Source of the DNA: Streptomyces sp. CC53 | GTDB taxonomy: Bacteria > Actinomycetota > Actinomycetes > Streptomycetales > Streptomycetaceae | Assembly (NCBI RefSeq): GCF_001865245.1 | Contig: NZ_MKXB01000229.1 | Coordinates: forward strand, 1-54,947 | Reading direction: 5' to 3' | DNA: 54,947 bases | Shown: positions 52,528 to 54,947 of the stretch, piece after piece | Numbering within the stretch: the stretch's first letter is position 1 | Layout: every line of letters starts with the position of its first letter | Notes under the pieces: model-generated | What the model was told of the DNA's origin: nothing | Databases searched by the model: none | Seen by the model: only the letters and a program-made list of their open reading frames with translations | Position numbers and translations under genes: made by a program

Positions 52528-53642
52528 AGGCCCTCCCCCAGCGCGTTGACGGCGGCGACGATCCGCTCCAGCTCGTCCTGGGTCAGGGACGGGTGCACGG
52601 GCAGGGAGACGACCTCGGCGGCGGCCTTGTCGGTCTCCGGCAGGTCCCAGGTGCGCCCGGCCTTCTGGTCCGGCTCCCAGTACGGCTTCAGGCGGTGGAT
52701 CGGCGTCGGGTAGTACACGGCGTTGCCGACCCCGGCCTCCGTGAGCTTCGCCATGGCGGCGTCGCGGTCGCCGTGGATGCGGACCGTGTACTGGTGGTAG
52801 ATGTGGCGTGCGCCTTCCGCGACGACGGGCGTCACGACGCCGGGCGCGGTGATGTGCTCCGACAGGTACGCGGCGTTGGCGATGCGCTGCTCGGTCCAGG
52901 CGGGGAGCTTGCCCAGCTGGACGCGGCCGATGGCGGCGGAGACGTCGGTCATCCGCACGTTGGCGCCGACGATCTCGTTGGCGTAGCGCTGCTCCATACC
53001 CTGGTTGCGCAGCAGGCGCAGGGTGCGGGCGGTCTCGGCGTCCGCCGTGGTGATCATGCCGCCCTCAAGGGAGTGCATGTTCTTCGTCGGGTAGAAGCTG
53101 AAGGTGCCGCCCGAGCCGAACGCGCCGACCGGCGTGCCGTGGAGCGACGCGGCGTGGGCCTGGCAGGCGTCTTCGACGACGGCCAGCTTGTGCTTGTCCG
53201 CGATGGCCATGATCTTGTCCATCGCGGCCGGGTGGCCGTAGAGGTGGACCGGCATGATGGCGGCGGTGCGCGGGGTGATGGCGGCCTCGACGGCCGCCGG
53301 GTCCAGGCAGAACGTGCCCGGCTCGATGTCGGCGAAGACGACGTCCGCGCCCACGAGGCGTACGGCGTTGCCGGAAGCGGCGAAGGAGAACGAGGGCACG
53401 ATGACCTCGTCGCCCGGGCCGATCCCCAGCGCCATCAGCAGCAGGTGCAGGGCCGACGTGCCGGAGTTGACGGCCACGCAGTGGCGGCCGTCGACGAGTC
53501 CGGAGAACTCCTCCTCGAACGCGGCCACCTCGGGGCCCTGTACGACGCGACCGCTGCGCAGCACGCGTACCGCGGCCTCGATCTCCTCTTCAGCGATCAC
53601 CGGACGGGCAGCCGCGATGGGCTGCTCGTTGACGCTCGGCAT
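52524..53642 (-). CDS. DegT/DnrJ/EryC1/StrS sugar aminotransferase (WbpE type)
   Basis: This PLP enzyme of 372 residues has VNSGTSALHLLLMALGIGPG, VEDACQAHAA, the PLP-lysine motif FSFYPTKNMHSLEGGMI, RLLRNQGMEQRYANEIVGAN and NVRMTDVSAAIGRVQLGKL. It fits 3-aminotransferases such as WbpE that act on 3-keto UDP-sugars from the adjacent dehydrogenase. ATG 53642 is preceded by AAGGAGG, the best ribosome site in the locus, and the gene leads the operon. Confidence 0.9.
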   Translation of the reverse strand: MPSVNEQPIAAARPVIAEEEIEAAVRVLRSGRVVQGPEVAAFEEEFSGLVDGRHCVAVNSGTSALHLLLMALGIGPGDEVIVPSFSFAASGNAVRLVGADVVFADIEPGTFCLDPAAVEAAITPRTAAIMPVHLYGHPAAMDKIMAIADKHKLAVVEDACQAHAASLHGTPVGAFGSGGTFSFYPTKNMHSLEGGMITTADAETARTLRLLRNQGMEQRYANEIVGANVRMTDVSAAIGRVQLGKLPAWTEQRIANAAYLSEHITAPGVVTPVVAEGARHIYHQYTVRIHGDRDAAMAKLTEAGVGNAVYYPTPIHRLKPYWEPDQKAGRTWDLPETDKAAAEVVSLPVHPSLTQDELERIVAAVNALGEGL

Positions 53643-53841
53643 GTGCGTCCTCCTTGGACACCGTAAGAACTCCATGTGACAGGGGTCCGGGGTGTGCGGA
53701 CGTTGTCGGGCGCCCAGTGAACCCCAACGGCGCGATGCCGACGCCCCGGCCACTCAGGGCTGGGACTGGTCCGGCCCGGAACCGAGTCGGCCACCGTTCG
53801 CCTGCGCCCGCGGGTGCTGCGTCTCGGAGTCGACGGGCGTC

Positions 53842-53870
53842 ACATTATCAGGTACGACTCCGCCCAATTC
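53842..53870 (-). promoter_or_regulatory. Candidate promoter of the aminotransferase operon
   Basis: On the minus strand GAATTG, 17 nt and TAATGT are spaced like -35 and -10 elements. They lie about 200 nt upstream of the start. The region is AT-richer than its surroundings. The 389-bp gap 53643-54031 holds only this and the downstream terminator. Confidence 0.35.
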
Positions 53871-53980
53871 CGGACGGTTAAGGCCCTGGATGACTCGATT
53901 CCGAAACAGTCCCCGTGTCCCGCGTCCGAACACCCGGCAGCGGGACACGGACCGGTGCACGAACGGAGCGGAACCGTCCC

Positions 53981-54004
53981 GGACGCACCCCCACGGGTGC
54001 GTCC
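53981..54004 (-). terminator. Terminator downstream of the RNase E-like gene
   Basis: GGACGCACCC-CCAC-GGGTGCGTCC is a perfect 10-bp stem within a larger GGAACCG/CGGTTCC outer pairing, 27 nt past the stop codon. Confidence 0.75.
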
Positions 54005-54031
54005 GGTTCCGGTGCGGTGGCCCCGGGGGCC

Positions 54032-54946
54032 TCAGCCCTGCGCTGCCGCGGTCCCCGTGTCGGCAGCCCCGGCGGGGGCGGCCTTCTCCGCCGCGGCCTT
54101 CTTGGCGGGCGCCTTCTTGGCCGCCGCCTTCTTGGCCGTGGCCTTCTTGGCCGTGGTCGTCGACGCCGCGGCCTTCTTGGTGGCGGTCTTCTTCGCCGCC
54201 GCCTTCTTGGCCGTGGTCTTCGCCACTGTCTTCTTCGCGGTGGTCTTCTTGGCGGCGGCCTTGCGGGCCGTCGCCTTCTTGGCCGGGGCCTCGGCCTCCG
54301 CCTCGGTCACTTCGGACGCCTGGGTCCCGGCGACCTCCGCTTCGGGTGCCTCCGCTTCGGGTGCCTCCGCTTCGGGCGCCTCGGGCGCTGCGCCCTCGAC
54401 GGGTGCCGTGGTACGGGGCACCACGACGACCGCGGCCTCCTCACCGCTCGACGGGGAGCCGGCCGGGGCGGTCACCTTGCGGACCACGCGGCGGCGCGGC
54501 CGGGCCGGGGCCGCCACGGGGGCGGGCTCCTCCACGGCTGCGGATGCCTCCGCGGCGGCCGGGGCCTCGGGCTCCGGCTCGGTCACCGGCGCCGGGGCGG
54601 GCTCCGGCTGCGGTGCGGTCACGACGGACTCGACGACGGCGTCGGACGCCGCCTTCGGGGGCCCTGCCGGAGCGGTGGCCTTGCGGGTCGCGCGGCGACG
54701 GGTGCGGCCGCGCGGCGCCTCCTCCGCGACGGGCGCCTCGGGTGCGGGCACCACGGGCGTCTCGGTGGTCAGTGGCGTCTCCACCACCGGCGCGGTGGCC
54801 TCCGCCTCGGGGGCGGCCGGTGCCTCGGGCGCGCGCTCCGCCCGGTCGGCGGGTTCGGCCTCCGGTGCCGGCTCCGCGGCGGGCGCGGGCTCGGCGAACG
54901 GCTTCGGCGCGCCCGCGGGGGCGGCCGCGCGACGGGAGCGGCGGCG
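54032..54946 (-). CDS. rne: 3' end of probable ribonuclease E/G gene (partial)
   Basis: The frame is open to the window edge and gives 304 C-terminal residues. They are low-complexity: basic modules (RRRSRRAAAPAGAP, RGRTRRRATRKATAPAGPP, RPRRRVVRKVTAPAGSP) alternate with acidic Pro/Glu/Ala stretches, and the end is a run of KKATAKK/AAAKK repeats. Such termini occur in streptomycete RNase E, and the gene lies on the rplU side of an obg operon, as rne does. The catalytic domain would be outside the window, so the name rests on tail composition and gene order only. An internal start at 54787 is not believed. Confidence 0.6.
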   Translation of the reverse strand, partial: RRRSRRAAAPAGAPKPFAEPAPAAEPAPEAEPADRAERAPEAPAAPEAEATAPVVETPLTTETPVVPAPEAPVAEEAPRGRTRRRATRKATAPAGPPKAASDAVVESVVTAPQPEPAPAPVTEPEPEAPAAAEASAAVEEPAPVAAPARPRRRVVRKVTAPAGSPSSGEEAAVVVVPRTTAPVEGAAPEAPEAEAPEAEAPEAEVAGTQASEVTEAEAEAPAKKATARKAAAKKTTAKKTVAKTTAKKAAAKKTATKKAAASTTTAKKATAKKAAAKKAPAKKAAAEKAAPAGAADTGTAAAQG

Positions 54947-54947
54947 G

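Overview
The window is a very GC-rich actinobacterial chromosome segment. Gene order and families point to Streptomyces or a close relative: lepA-rpsT-holA-comEC/comEA, leuS, nadD-rsfS, proA-proB, and obg-rpmA-rplU next to a K/A-rich RNase E tail. There are no transposases, integrases, phage genes or CRISPR arrays. All calls come from reading sequence motifs; no database search was run.

Layout. 0.4-7.3 kb holds an acyl-CoA synthetase, lepA, rpsT, a 950-bp repeat-rich gap and holA. 7.5-14 kb holds a flavin-type oxidase, comEC, comEA, degV and a membrane-anchored protein. 14-17.2 kb is leuS with a leucine-codon leader peptide and attenuator. 17.4-20.5 kb is a two-gene electron-transfer unit: a bis-heme membrane protein and a NuoF-ferredoxin fusion. 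20.5-22.7 kb carries two identical tRNA-Ala(GGC) genes flanking a GT87 mannosyltransferase-type gene and two tiny Zn-ribbon proteins. 22.9-26.7 kb is a nadD-LCP-rsfS-histidine phosphatase cluster. 26.9-30.2 kb holds an M48 protease and two related single-pass membrane proteins. 30.3-33.6 kb is proA, a small protein and proB. 34-40.3 kb is a teichoic-acid-like set: TagF-like polymerase, CDP-ribitol-synthase-like fusion and a GT4. 40.5-42.7 kb is obg-rpmA-rplU. 43.2-53.6 kb is a second glycan locus: WbpD-like acetyltransferase, two GT4s, galU, a WecC/WbpA-type dehydrogenase, a GT2, a WbpB-like 3-dehydrogenase and a WbpE-like aminotransferase. The window ends inside the 3' part of a probable rne gene.

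How the genes fit together. The two glycan loci flank the ribosomal obg operon. Together they encode most of what is needed to make and polymerise a charged wall polymer: an activated pentitol phosphate, a TagF-like polymerase, four enzymes matching the route to a UDP-2,3-diacetamido-uronic acid, UDP-glucose synthesis and four glycosyltransferases. The initiating lipid-linkage enzyme and the exporter are not in the window. The diacetamido-uronate route placed between rplU and rne is my best candidate for an undescribed system; the bis-heme/NuoF-ferredoxin pair is second.

Many starts here lack a Shine-Dalgarno sequence but have a TANNNT box 6-8 nt upstream, which suggests widespread leaderless transcription. 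Several gene ends are marked by long perfect hairpins.
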